Shown: positions 34,173 to 43,017, counted from the first letter of the stretch. The stretch is DNA of 64,000 nucleotides from Streptomyces oceani (GCF_001751245.1 NZ_LJGU01000158.1:33421-97420); one strand, 5' to 3'. The notes: a model not told the origin generated them from the sequence alone. Translations and numbers: made by a program.

Positions 34173-34532
34173 ATGACGAAGATCCTCACCGGCGGCGTCG
34201 GCAAGGCCGAGGTCGCCGAAACCCTCCAGGGCCTGGGCACCGGGTCGTTCGATGTCGTGGTCTCCAGTGACATGGACGCCGCGATGCAGCTGCGAACCGG
34301 CCAGGCCGACTACTACCTGGGCACCTGCCACACCGGCGCCGGCGCTTCCCTCGGGTTGCTCGTCGGCATGCTCGGCAGCGACGCGTGCCACACCTTCGGT
34401 CGTACGGTGCCGAGCCCGGAGGAGGTCAGCGCGCTCTTGGAGAGCGGCAAGAAGGCGTTCGGCTTCGGCATGGACCAGATCGACGACACCGCACCGGTCA
34501 TCGCCCGCGCCATCGCGGCCCGAGTGGCCTGA
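34173..34532 (+). CDS. yhfU: YhfU, DUF2620 protein
   Basis: The 119-residue protein MTKILTGGVGKAEVAETLQGL matches the YhfU/DUF2620 family. Conserved features are the Gly-rich opening, DMDAAMQLRTGQADYYLGTCHTGAGASL with Cys52-His53, and an FGMDQIDD segment. It is soluble and small. Its place immediately before the YhfT membrane protein suggests it is a cytoplasmic partner of that protein. Biochemical function is unknown. Confidence 0.85.
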   Translation: MTKILTGGVGKAEVAETLQGLGTGSFDVVVSSDMDAAMQLRTGQADYYLGTCHTGAGASLGLLVGMLGSDACHTFGRTVPSPEEVSALLESGKKAFGFGMDQIDDTAPVIARAIAARVA

Positions 34533-34555
34533 CTACCGGCGGGAGAGAACCGACC

Positions 34556-35968
34556 ATGTCCACTCTGCTGGTCACCGCGGCGGACACCGGGAGCAAGGGG
34601 CTCGACTTCACGCTCGCCCAGCAGCTGACCGTCATCCTGCTGTGCGCCCTGACCGCGTTCATCTCGCACATGGCGCTCGCCGTCTTCAACGACGGCGTAC
34701 GGCCCTTCCTGCTCGACTTCATCCAGGGCAACACCACGCGGAACGCCACCACCGCCGTGGCCTTCGGGCTGTCCGCCGGGTTCATCTTCGGGCTGGGGGC
34801 GCCGATGGCCCTCTCCAGCGGCGTGCTGAACCCGTGGTTGCTCTTCCTGCCGACCGACGTGCTCGGGCTCCTCTCCCCGAAGAAGTGGCTCGCCCCGCTC
34901 CTCGGGGCCGGCTGGGGAGCGGTGATCGTCTTCGGCCTGGGCGGGGCCAACGACCTCGCGCACGACCTGCCGGTGGACTTCCTCACCGCCCTGCAACAGA
35001 TGTCCACACCGATCCTCTTCCTCTTCACGCTCTTCCCGGTGCTCGCCGTCACGAAGCAGTTCGGCAGGCTGCGCGGCGCCGTGACGGGTGTGGTGGAACT
35101 CGTGCTGGTCGTGTTCACCATGAACATGTGGCCCGACATCTTCGCGGGGTCCATCGCCATGGCGGTCGGCGTGCTGCTGCTGATCGGTTTCGCCGTACGC
35201 AAGGACCTCGTCGAGCACCGCCTGAAGCGGGCCGAGCAGACCGAAGCGGCCAAGGCCACAGCGACCGGCTCCGACGGCGATTCGGTCTCCACGGAGCGGT
35301 CCAACACCGCCGCGGAGCCGGCTGACGACCCGATGCAGTCGCTGTTCAGCGCGAGCGCGGCACGCATCCGCAGATACCTTCCGCTGTACATGCTGCTGGG
35401 CGCGGGCGTGTGTCTGCTGGCCCAGATGCACGTCTTCGGCGGCGGTGAGGCGACCAGCTTCCTGATCGCCGACGGCGAGTACGCCGAAGCGGCACAGGTC
35501 GACTTCTACCGCGTCTTCGGCTTCATCCCGCTGATCGCCACCACGGCGCTGGCCTCCGGGGCGTACGCCATCGCGGGCTTCACACTCGTCTACCCGATCG
35601 GTTATCTACTGCCCAACCCGGTGCTCGCCTTCGTCGTCGGCGCCCTGGTGCTCGCCGTCGAGGTCTTCGCGTTGAGCTACGTCGGCAAGCTGTTGGGCAA
35701 GCTGCCGTCCGTACGCGACTCCTCAGAGCACCTGCGCAACGCGATCACCGAGAGCCTGTGGCTCGCCATCCTGTTCGGCTCCCTGATGGCCGCCAACGAG
35801 ATGGGTGGCGGCCTCGGCATTCTGATCGTCGGCGGGCTGTACCTGCTGAATGAAGCCATGGGCCGGGTCGTGGTCCGGATGGCCGCCGCGCCCGCCGCCG
35901 TCCTGGTGGGCGGAGTGTTGCTGAACCTGCTCTACTGGCTCGATCTCTTCACCCCGGTCAAGGGATGA
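34556..35968 (+). CDS. yhfT: YhfT, polytopic membrane protein (putative transporter)
   Basis: A 470-residue integral membrane protein with about 10 to 12 hydrophobic segments. A hydrophilic loop of about 70 residues in the middle (Lys/Glu/Ala-rich, around 215-270) divides it into two halves. DGVRPFLLDFIQGN near residue 42 and the GGANDLAHDLPVDF loop are the family features I can see. The start MSTLLVTAADTGSKG has GGGAGAG upstream. It is the only membrane protein of the operon and so the likely uptake system for its substrate. The stop overlaps yhfV (ATGA). Confidence 0.82.
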   Translation: MSTLLVTAADTGSKGLDFTLAQQLTVILLCALTAFISHMALAVFNDGVRPFLLDFIQGNTTRNATTAVAFGLSAGFIFGLGAPMALSSGVLNPWLLFLPTDVLGLLSPKKWLAPLLGAGWGAVIVFGLGGANDLAHDLPVDFLTALQQMSTPILFLFTLFPVLAVTKQFGRLRGAVTGVVELVLVVFTMNMWPDIFAGSIAMAVGVLLLIGFAVRKDLVEHRLKRAEQTEAAKATATGSDGDSVSTERSNTAAEPADDPMQSLFSASAARIRRYLPLYMLLGAGVCLLAQMHVFGGGEATSFLIADGEYAEAAQVDFYRVFGFIPLIATTALASGAYAIAGFTLVYPIGYLLPNPVLAFVVGALVLAVEVFALSYVGKLLGKLPSVRDSSEHLRNAITESLWLAILFGSLMAANEMGGGLGILIVGGLYLLNEAMGRVVVRMAAAPAAVLVGGVLLNLLYWLDLFTPVKG

Positions 35969-37005
35969 ACGCGCCACACAGGCGGCCGGACCGGCCGCAC
36001 GAGGATACCGGCCCGCGGGGCCGACGGGGTGCGGCAGAGCCCGCCCGCCCGGACGAACCGCGCGCGCTCCCCCTGCGTACGGTCACCGGCTCGCTCGCGC
36101 CCGCCGCCGTGGAGGGCCCGGTGCTCGCCCACGAACACCTGGCACTCGACCTCCGTGCGGGCGGTGACGAGCGGGCCACCCTCGCCCCGGAGCGGCACGG
36201 GCGGCCCGTCGCCGCCGAACTGGACGCGCTGCGCGGGGAGTACGGGCTCGCGCTGGTCGTCGAGCAGACCTGCCGCGGCATGGGACGGGATCCGCGAGCC
36301 CTGGCCGCGATCGCCGAGGAAGCCTCCGTGGCAGTGATCGCGTCCACCGGCTGGTACTACGAGCCCTTCCATCCGCCGGGCACGGCAGCATCCGATCCGG
36401 AGGACCTGACCGCCCTGCTGCTCGACGAGATCGCCGACGGGCTGGACGGGACCGAGATCCTGCCCGGTCTGCTGGGCGAGGTCGGCAGCCACGGGGACTC
36501 CCCCAGCCCCGCCGAGCGTCGCGTGCTGACCGCCGCCGCCGAGGCGGCGCTCGCCTCCGGCCTGTCCGTGTCCACCCACGCCCAACTGGGACGGGGCGGC
36601 CCGGCCCAACTGGAGGTGTTGACCGCCGCCGGTCTGCCCCCGCACCGGGTTTGTCTGGGGCACCAGGACCTGCTGGACGATCCCGGCTGTCATCGCGAAC
36701 TGGCCGCGGCCGGGGCGTACGTCGCCTTCGACACCGTCGGCAAGGAGAACTACCGCCCCGACGCGGACCGGTTGCGGTTGCTGGTGGCGCTGCTGGAGGC
36801 GGGGCACGCGGATCGGGTGCTGCTGAGCTGCGACATCTCCCGACACGGCTATCTGCGCGCCGAAGGCGGCCAGGGCTACGGTCACCTCTTCCGTTCCTTC
36901 CTGCCCCGGCTACGAGCGGCCGGCGCGGACGAGGACCTCCTGGACCTGCTCACCCGACGCAATCCGCTGCGTTTCCTGACCGCCGCCGTCGAGGAGTTGC
37001 CTTGA
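35965..37005 (+). CDS. php: YhfV (Php), phosphotriesterase-family metalloenzyme
   Basis: The 346-residue enzyme keeps all phosphotriesterase metal ligands: His56 and His58 (LAHEHLALD), Glu172 (GLLGEVGSHG), His205 (STHAQLG), His233 (GHQDLLDD) and Asp290 (SCDISRHGYL). Glu at the bridging position, rather than the carbamylated Lys of true phosphotriesterases, is typical of Php proteins. It is probably a binuclear hydrolase acting on an ester, lactone or phosphoester; the substrate is unknown. Residues 1-40 are a Pro/Arg-rich extension absent in E. coli. It is coupled to yhfT and yhfS by ATGA and TTGA overlaps. Confidence 0.85.
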   Translation: MNAPHRRPDRPHEDTGPRGRRGAAEPARPDEPRALPLRTVTGSLAPAAVEGPVLAHEHLALDLRAGGDERATLAPERHGRPVAAELDALRGEYGLALVVEQTCRGMGRDPRALAAIAEEASVAVIASTGWYYEPFHPPGTAASDPEDLTALLLDEIADGLDGTEILPGLLGEVGSHGDSPSPAERRVLTAAAEAALASGLSVSTHAQLGRGGPAQLEVLTAAGLPPHRVCLGHQDLLDDPGCHRELAAAGAYVAFDTVGKENYRPDADRLRLLVALLEAGHADRVLLSCDISRHGYLRAEGGQGYGHLFRSFLPRLRAAGADEDLLDLLTRRNPLRFLTAAVEELP

Positions 37006-38294
37006 ACACCACCGACCCACCGGAACCGTCCCCCACCGGGGAACCGCGCCGGGTCGAGACGCCGAGGAGCATCGACGGGCCACCCGAGTCGGCACGACTG
37101 ACCGAAAGCGCCGGGCCACCCCAGCTGCCGGGAACCCACCCGTTGCCGGTCGTGCCGCTGGAGGCGGCGGTGCGCCGCCAGCACGAACTGCTGGCCTGCG
37201 TCGCCCGGCACTTCGAGGGCCAACAGCTCTTCGAGGCCGACGCCGGAGTGGTGCCAGGGCTGGGGCGCCCGCGCAGCACCGCCCGAGTGGAGAAGGTGCT
37301 CGCCGAGTTCTTCGACGCCGAGGCCGCGGCCCTGGTGCAGGGCGCCGGTACGGGAGCCATCCGCGCCGCTGTCCAGGCGGTGCTCGCGCCCGGCGAGCCG
37401 CTGCTCGTACACCGCGCACCGATCTACCGCACCACCGAGGTCACCCTGCGCGGACTGGGCACCGAAACCGTCGCTGCCGACTTCAACGACCCCGCGGAAC
37501 TGGCCTCGGCCCTCGCCACCGGCCGCTTCCGGCACGCCTACCTGCAACACTCCCGACAGCGGCTGGCCGACTCGTACGACCCCGCCGCGGTGATCGAGAG
37601 CTGCCACGCGGCGGGCGTGCGGGTCCTGGTGGACGACAACTACACGGCCCTGCGCGTGCCCCGCTGCGGGGTCGAACTCGGCGCGCGCGCCTCCTGCTTC
37701 TCACTGTTCAAGCTGCACGGTCCGGAGGGGATCGGGGTCGTCCTGGGCGACCGCGACCTCGTGGAGAGCGTTTACCGGGACAACTACTCCGGTGGCGGCC
37801 AGGTGCAGGGCCACCAGGCGTTGGACGCGCTGCGGGCGCTGACGCACGTGCCGGTGCTCTGGTCACTCCAGTCCGCGGTGGGAGCCGAGGTCGCCCAGCG
37901 GCTGGCGGCGGGTGAGGTGCCCGGCGTGGCGGAGGTCCGGCTGGCGAACGTACAGGATCGCTGCCTGGTGGTACGCCTCGCCCGGCCCGTCGCCCGGCGG
38001 TTGCCGGACATCGCGGCACGGCACGGCGCGGCACCGTATCCGGTGGGATCGAACTCCCGCTACGAGGTGGCTCCGCTGTTCTATCGGATGTCCTCCGCGA
38101 GCCTGGACGACGCCCCGGAACTGGCGGACTGGACGGTACGGATCAACCCGATGCGGGCCGGCGCCGAACTCGTCCTGCGGATTCTCCGACGGTCCCTGCG
38201 CGACCTGGCCGACGAGCCCGGCTCCGACGCGTACGCCGCCCCGGGGCGGACCGCCGCGGGGCACGAACCCAGCACGCACGAACGCAAGGACTGA
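37002..38294 (+). CDS. yhfS: YhfS, PLP-dependent aminotransferase-fold enzyme
   Basis: The 430-residue protein has the fold type I PLP features: VQGAGTGAIRAAV near 115, the Asp pair in VLVDDNYTALRV (Asp211/212), and the Schiff-base Lys237 in CFSLFKLHGPEGIG. It is related to methionine gamma-lyase/cystathionine-type and SepSecS-like enzymes and matches YhfS. The first 45 residues are disordered. The TTG start shares bases with the php stop and has GAGGAG 6 bases upstream. The reaction is unknown; with YhfX it implies an amino-group substrate. Confidence 0.84.
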   Translation: MNTTDPPEPSPTGEPRRVETPRSIDGPPESARLTESAGPPQLPGTHPLPVVPLEAAVRRQHELLACVARHFEGQQLFEADAGVVPGLGRPRSTARVEKVLAEFFDAEAAALVQGAGTGAIRAAVQAVLAPGEPLLVHRAPIYRTTEVTLRGLGTETVAADFNDPAELASALATGRFRHAYLQHSRQRLADSYDPAAVIESCHAAGVRVLVDDNYTALRVPRCGVELGARASCFSLFKLHGPEGIGVVLGDRDLVESVYRDNYSGGGQVQGHQALDALRALTHVPVLWSLQSAVGAEVAQRLAAGEVPGVAEVRLANVQDRCLVVRLARPVARRLPDIAARHGAAPYPVGSNSRYEVAPLFYRMSSASLDDAPELADWTVRINPMRAGAELVLRILRRSLRDLADEPGSDAYAAPGRTAAGHEPSTHERKD

Positions 38295-38297
38295 CCG

Positions 38298-39488
38298 TTG
38301 TTCCTCGACACCGTCCTCACCCGGAATCCTCAGCTGGCGGACACGGCGGCCGCGCTGCACGCCGCCGGCGCCATCCCACCGGACACGTACGTGCTGGACC
38401 GGGACGCCATCGAGGCGAATGCCGCGCTGCTCGCGGCGGAGGGCGAACGGCTCGGCATCGCCCAGTGGTTCGTGGTCAAGCAGCTCGGCCGCAACCCGGA
38501 GGCCATCCGTACCGTGGCCCGTCATCTGCCACGCTTCGCCGCCATCGACGCGCCGGAGGCCGAGCGGCTGCACGCCACGGGCGCCCGACCCGGCAATCTG
38601 GGTCACCTGGTGCAGATCCCGGAGCGGGCGCTGCCCAGGATGCTCGCCTGGCGTCCGGAGGCGGTCACCGTCTTCGACGCCGACAACGCGCGCGCGGTCT
38701 CCCGTGCCGCCCTCGAACAGGGGTTCACTCAGGACGTGTTGATACGGCTGGCGGGCGCGGCCGGCTCGGTGTACCCGGGGCAGGAGGGCGGCGTACCACT
38801 GGAGACGCTGGACGCCTTCGCCACGGTGGTCGAGGAACTGCCCGGCGTCCGACTCGCCGGCGCGACCGCCTTCCCCTGTCTGCAGTGCGAACCGGACACC
38901 GGCAAGCCGCGCCCCACCCCGAACCTCGCCCTGCTGTTGAAGGCCGCGGAGGTGCTGTCGGGACGTGGCCATCGCGGGCTGAAGGTGAGCGCCCCGGGCG
39001 TGACCTCGATGGCGACGCTGCCCCTGCTCGCCGAACTGGGCGCCACGCACGGGGAACCAGGACACGCGCTGACCGGTACGACCCCGCTGCACGCCCAGGA
39101 CCCCTGGCAGCCGGAGACGCCCGGCTACGTCTACGTCACCGAGGTGGCGCACACCCTGGCCGACGGACGTCCCGCGCTGCACGGCGGCGGCTTCTACCCG
39201 CGTGCCGGCATCGCCACCGCGCTGCTGCCGCGCTCCGGACTCCGATTGGGCGTACAGGGGGCCCCGGCCGAGAACATCGACTACTACCGGCTGCTCGACC
39301 CGCCACCAGCGCACGAGCGAGTTCGTACGGGCGACACCGCCGTGCTGGCCTTCCGCACCCAGATGTTCGTCACCCGCAGCACCGTGGCCGTGGTGGCCGG
39401 TCTGTCAGCGGGCGCTCCGAAACTGGTGGGTCTCCACGACTCGCTGGGCCGCCCGCTGACCGCCTCGGACGGGGGTGACGAGCGATGA
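38298..39488 (+). CDS. yhfX: YhfX, alanine racemase-fold PLP enzyme
   Basis: A 396-residue fold type III PLP protein. The barrel strand FVVKQLGRNPEAI carries Lys61, which would bind PLP. GNLGHLVQIP, VFDADNARAV and LKVSAPGVTSMATLPLL are family segments, and the C-terminal half has a beta-domain (HGGGFYPRAGIA, then FRTQMFVTRS). It may be a racemase, epimerase or lyase for an amino acid-like compound. TTG 38298 follows AAGGA by 7 bases, 3 bases past the yhfS stop. The stop overlaps yhfW (ATGA). Confidence 0.84.
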   Translation: MFLDTVLTRNPQLADTAAALHAAGAIPPDTYVLDRDAIEANAALLAAEGERLGIAQWFVVKQLGRNPEAIRTVARHLPRFAAIDAPEAERLHATGARPGNLGHLVQIPERALPRMLAWRPEAVTVFDADNARAVSRAALEQGFTQDVLIRLAGAAGSVYPGQEGGVPLETLDAFATVVEELPGVRLAGATAFPCLQCEPDTGKPRPTPNLALLLKAAEVLSGRGHRGLKVSAPGVTSMATLPLLAELGATHGEPGHALTGTTPLHAQDPWQPETPGYVYVTEVAHTLADGRPALHGGGFYPRAGIATALLPRSGLRLGVQGAPAENIDYYRLLDPPPAHERVRTGDTAVLAFRTQMFVTRSTVAVVAGLSAGAPKLVGLHDSLGRPLTASDGGDER

Positions 39489-40711
39489 GCAGGACCATCA
39501 TCCTCGTGGTCGACGGCCTGGGTGTCGGCGCCATGCCGGACGCGGGCGCACTGCGTCCCGCCGACCTCCGGGCCGACACCCTCGCCCACACGCTGGACCA
39601 CTGCCGGCAGACGACCGGCGAGCCGCTGCGGCTGCCGGTCTTCGGCGCCCTCGGCCTGGGACGGGTCCGCCCGCATCGGGACCTGCCTGACGAACCGCGG
39701 CCGCCGACGGCGTACGGTCGCGCGGCGTTGGGTTACCCCGGGGCGGACACCTATGCCGGGCACCAGACGATGATGGGGGCGGACTTCCGTACGGTCACCC
39801 TCGCCCGGCTGCGTGAGCACCAGGTCGAGGTGGCGGGCGCGTTGCGTGCCGCCGGGCACTCGGTGGCGCTGTCGGACGGCGTCCTGCTGGTGGACGACCA
39901 GGCCCTGGTACACGACAACCTGGAGGCCGATCCGGGGGTCAACTGGAACGTCTCGGCCCCCCTGACCGCGCTCGCGTTCGGCGACGTCCTGGAGATCGCC
40001 CGTACGGTCCGGGACGTGGCGCCGGTGGCTCGGGTGATCGCCGTGGGCGGCCATCCCGACGAGCCGCTGAGCCGGTTCGTACGGCAGGGCGACGACGGCA
40101 CCGTGGGGCTGGACACGCCGGCCTCCGGCCTCTACCGGAACGGCGGGCTCGAAGTACAGCACCTGGGGGCGCCGTTGGATCACACCCGGCAGCTTCCGGA
40201 ACTGGCCGCCCGGGCGGGAGTGCCGGTGACGCTGGTGGGGAAGGCGGCGGACATCCTGGCCTGTGCCGAGGCCGAGCGGTTGCCCGCCGTACCCACCGCT
40301 CGGGTGCTGGCGCACACCAGGGCGGCCGCGCTGGAGGCTGGTACGGGCGGGCGGGCGCTGGTAGTGGCGAACGTACAGGAGACGGACCTGGCCGGGCACC
40401 AACAGGACCCGGGACGGTTCGGCGCGTTGCTGGAGCGGGTGGACGCCGGGCTGGGCGAGCTGATCAGCGTGCTGGACTCCCCCGGCGACCGGTTGATCGT
40501 CACCGGGGACCACGGGAACGACCCGCTGGCAGGACATCCGTACCACACCCGGGAGTTCGTGCCGGTACTGGTCCACCAGCACGGGGGCGGTGCCGGCGGC
40601 TCGGCACGGCGGCTCGCGGACGCCGGCACGCTCGCCGACGTCGGCGCCACCGCCGCGCGAGCGCTGGGGTTGCCCCCGAGCGGGCTGGAGTCCGGCGAGC
40701 CGCTGTGCTGA
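39485..40711 (+). CDS. yhfW: YhfW, phosphopentomutase-fold metalloenzyme
   Basis: The 408-residue protein belongs to the alkaline phosphatase superfamily, phosphopentomutase branch. Metal ligands are visible in ILVVDGLGVG (Asp10), NVQETDLAGHQQD and VTGDHGNDPLAGHPYHTREFVPVLV. Where phosphopentomutase has the nucleophile in MTGHWE, this protein reads YAGHQT (Ala91 by my hand alignment), with Thr89 and Thr95 nearby. It may move or remove a phosphate on a sugar-like intermediate, or have a changed mechanism. It is the last gene of the operon. Confidence 0.84.
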   Translation: MSRTIILVVDGLGVGAMPDAGALRPADLRADTLAHTLDHCRQTTGEPLRLPVFGALGLGRVRPHRDLPDEPRPPTAYGRAALGYPGADTYAGHQTMMGADFRTVTLARLREHQVEVAGALRAAGHSVALSDGVLLVDDQALVHDNLEADPGVNWNVSAPLTALAFGDVLEIARTVRDVAPVARVIAVGGHPDEPLSRFVRQGDDGTVGLDTPASGLYRNGGLEVQHLGAPLDHTRQLPELAARAGVPVTLVGKAADILACAEAERLPAVPTARVLAHTRAAALEAGTGGRALVVANVQETDLAGHQQDPGRFGALLERVDAGLGELISVLDSPGDRLIVTGDHGNDPLAGHPYHTREFVPVLVHQHGGGAGGSARRLADAGTLADVGATAARALGLPPSGLESGEPLC

Positions 40712-40765
40712 GCCGCCGACGATCCTGTCCGGAAGCCCGCGTGCGCCGGGGGCACGACGGCTCAG
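40708..40765. terminator. Long-loop inverted repeat between convergent yhfW and GNAT genes
   Basis: CTGAGCCG (40708-40715) and CGGCTCAG (40758-40765) flank a 42-base GC-rich loop and cover the stop codons of both genes. It may act as a bidirectional terminator; the stem is short, so this is uncertain. Confidence 0.35.
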
Positions 40766-41283
40766 TCGCCCGTGCCCGGCCACTCCTCCACGGTCAGCGC
40801 GAACCGCTCGTGGTCGCGCCACGCGTTGTTCAGGAACAGCATCCGGGGTGAGAAGCCCTCGTATCGGAAGCCGAGCCGCTTGGCCAGGGCGATGGACCGC
40901 TGGTTCTCCGGCTGCACGTTGATCTCCAGACGGTGCAGGCCGATACCGTCCGGGCCGTCGTCGAAACACCTGTCGATGATGAGGCGCAGCCCCTCGGTCA
41001 TCCGTCCGGTGCCGGCGTACGGCACGTAACTGTCGTAGCCCAGAGCGGCGTTACGGAACCGGGCCCGGACGATGTTGGCGATGTTGACGCGTCCCACCAG
41101 CCCGTCGTCCGCCCGGTCGAAGATCAGGTACGAACGCAGCACCGGCCCCTGGCGCCGCAGCAACGCGGCAAAGCCATCCGGCTCCACCGGATTCCAGGGG
41201 GTGAGGTGGTCCGCCGAGCGGATCACCGCCGCGCTGTAGGCCCCTTCGTCCTCCGGACGCGGTGAACGGATGTATACGCGCAT
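40762..41283 (-). CDS. GNAT-family N-acetyltransferase (RimJ/RimL-like)
   Basis: A 173-residue acetyltransferase beginning MRVYIRSPRPEDEGAY, with a RRQGPVLRSYLIFDRADDGLVGRVNI strand pair. It has the acetyl-CoA-binding region around GTGRMTEGLRLIIDRCFDD and LHRLEINVQPENQRSIALAKRLGFRYEG. The pattern is that of RimJ/RimL N-terminal protein acetyltransferases or related small-molecule enzymes. It is convergent to the yhf operon and just downstream of ffh on the same strand. Confidence 0.85.
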   Translation of the reverse strand: MRVYIRSPRPEDEGAYSAAVIRSADHLTPWNPVEPDGFAALLRRQGPVLRSYLIFDRADDGLVGRVNIANIVRARFRNAALGYDSYVPYAGTGRMTEGLRLIIDRCFDDGPDGIGLHRLEINVQPENQRSIALAKRLGFRYEGFSPRMLFLNNAWRDHERFALTVEEWPGTGD

Positions 41284-41314
41284 ACGGCACATCATCCACC
41301 ATCGCGGAGCGCCG

Positions 41315-42883
41315 TTACTTCGGCGGCAGCATGTCCTTGAACTCCTGCGGCAACTCGAAGTTCTCCACCCGCTGATCCTCGGCCTGCCCGAAGGCCGCGC
41401 CCGGCTGACCGCCGACGGCCCGCCGCTCGGCTGCCTCCTGCTCCTCCTGCTTCCGCTTCATCGGGTTTCCGGAACGCCGCTTGCCCTTGGCCTTCTTCTG
41501 CTGCTTGGCCTTCTTCTTGGTACCCCCGCCACCGATGCCGGGCATGCCCGGCGCACCGGGCATGCCCGGCATACCGCCGCCCTGCGCCATCTTGGACATC
41601 ATCTTCCGCGCCTCGAAGAACCGCTCCACCAGGTTCTTCACCGCGCTGACCTCGACACCCGAGCCCTTGGCGATACGCGCCCGACGCGATCCGTTGATCA
41701 CGTTGGGCTCGGCACGCTCGGTGGGAGTCATCGACTTGATGATCGCGGCGGTACGTTCGACATCCCGGTCGTCCAGATTGTCGATCTGGTCCTTCATCTG
41801 CCCCATACCCGGCATCATGCCGAGCAGCTTGGAGATGGAGCCCATCTTCTGGACCTGCTCCATCTGGGCGAGGAAGTCGTCGAGGGTGAACTCCTTGGGA
41901 CCCTTCGACAGCTTGGCCGCCATCTTCTCGGCCTCTTGCTGGCTGAAGGTCTGTTCGGCCTTCTCGATCAGCGTCAGCATGTCGCCCATGCCGAGAATCC
42001 GGGAGGCCATCCGGTCCGGATGGAAGGCGTCGAAGTCGTCGAGCTTCTCGCCGTTCGAGGCGAACATGATCTGCTTCCCGGTGACCTGGGCCACCGAGAG
42101 CGCGGCACCGCCGCGGGCGTCACCGTCGAGCTTGGAGAGCACGACGCCGTCGAAGCCGACACCCTCCTGGAACGCCTCGGCCGTGGTCACGGCGTCCTGA
42201 CCGATCATGGCGTCGACGACGAACAGGATCTCGTCCGGACTGACCGCGTCCCGGATGTCGGCGGCCTGGCGCATCAGTTCCTCGTCGATGCCCAGGCGCC
42301 CGGCGGTGTCCACGATCAGCACATCGTGCTGCTTCTCCCGCGCCTGCTTGATCGAGTCCTTGGCGACCTGCACGGGATCGCCCGTGCCGTTTCCTGGCTC
42401 CGGGGCGAAGATGGCGACGCCCGCGCGCTCGGCCACGACGGTCAGCTGGTTGACCGCGTTCGGCCGCTGCAGGTCACACGCGACCAGCATGGGCGTGTGA
42501 CCCTGCTGGCTGAGCCAGCGACCCAGCTTCCCGGCCAGCGTGGTCTTACCGGCACCCTGCAGGCCGGCGAGCATGATCACGGTGGGCGGGGTCTTCGCGT
42601 ACCGCAGTCGGCGGGTCTCGCCGCCGAGGATGCCCACCAGCTCCTCGTTGACGATCTTGATGACCTGTTGGGCGGGGTTCAGCGCCTGTGAGACCTCGGC
42701 GCCGAGGGCGCGTTCCTTGACCTGTTTGATGAACGCGCGGACGACGGGCAGCGCGACATCCGCCTCCAACAGGGCGATACGGATCTCACGCGACGTGGCG
42801 TCGATATCCGCCTCGGAGAGGCGTCCCTTGCCCCGGAGGTTCTTGAAGGTCGCTGCGAGGCGATCGGAGAGAGTGTCGAACAC
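41315..42883 (-). CDS. ffh: Signal recognition particle protein Ffh
   Basis: The 522-residue SRP54 GTPase has an N domain (residues 1-90), G1 GLQGAGKTTLAGKLG near 106, the DTAGR box near 192, and KLDGDARGGAALS near 250. The methionine-rich M domain follows, with SKMAQGGGMPGMPG repeats in the tail. It binds signal sequences and 4.5S RNA and delivers ribosomes to FtsY, which is also in this window. The C-terminal 70 residues are longer and more basic than in E. coli. Confidence 0.96.
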   Translation of the reverse strand: MFDTLSDRLAATFKNLRGKGRLSEADIDATSREIRIALLEADVALPVVRAFIKQVKERALGAEVSQALNPAQQVIKIVNEELVGILGGETRRLRYAKTPPTVIMLAGLQGAGKTTLAGKLGRWLSQQGHTPMLVACDLQRPNAVNQLTVVAERAGVAIFAPEPGNGTGDPVQVAKDSIKQAREKQHDVLIVDTAGRLGIDEELMRQAADIRDAVSPDEILFVVDAMIGQDAVTTAEAFQEGVGFDGVVLSKLDGDARGGAALSVAQVTGKQIMFASNGEKLDDFDAFHPDRMASRILGMGDMLTLIEKAEQTFSQQEAEKMAAKLSKGPKEFTLDDFLAQMEQVQKMGSISKLLGMMPGMGQMKDQIDNLDDRDVERTAAIIKSMTPTERAEPNVINGSRRARIAKGSGVEVSAVKNLVERFFEARKMMSKMAQGGGMPGMPGAPGMPGIGGGGTKKKAKQQKKAKGKRRSGNPMKRKQEEQEAAERRAVGGQPGAAFGQAEDQRVENFELPQEFKDMLPPK

Positions 42884-43017
42884 GGCGGTCGCGGGTCCTT
42901 CGCGTCGGATGTCTGCGGACGGTCGACCCCCAAGGGTATCCGCCAGGGCGGGAATGGTCAGCCACGGTCCGGGAGCCGACCACGACAGCCGGCCATGACA
43001 ATGAGCCAGGCGAGAGG

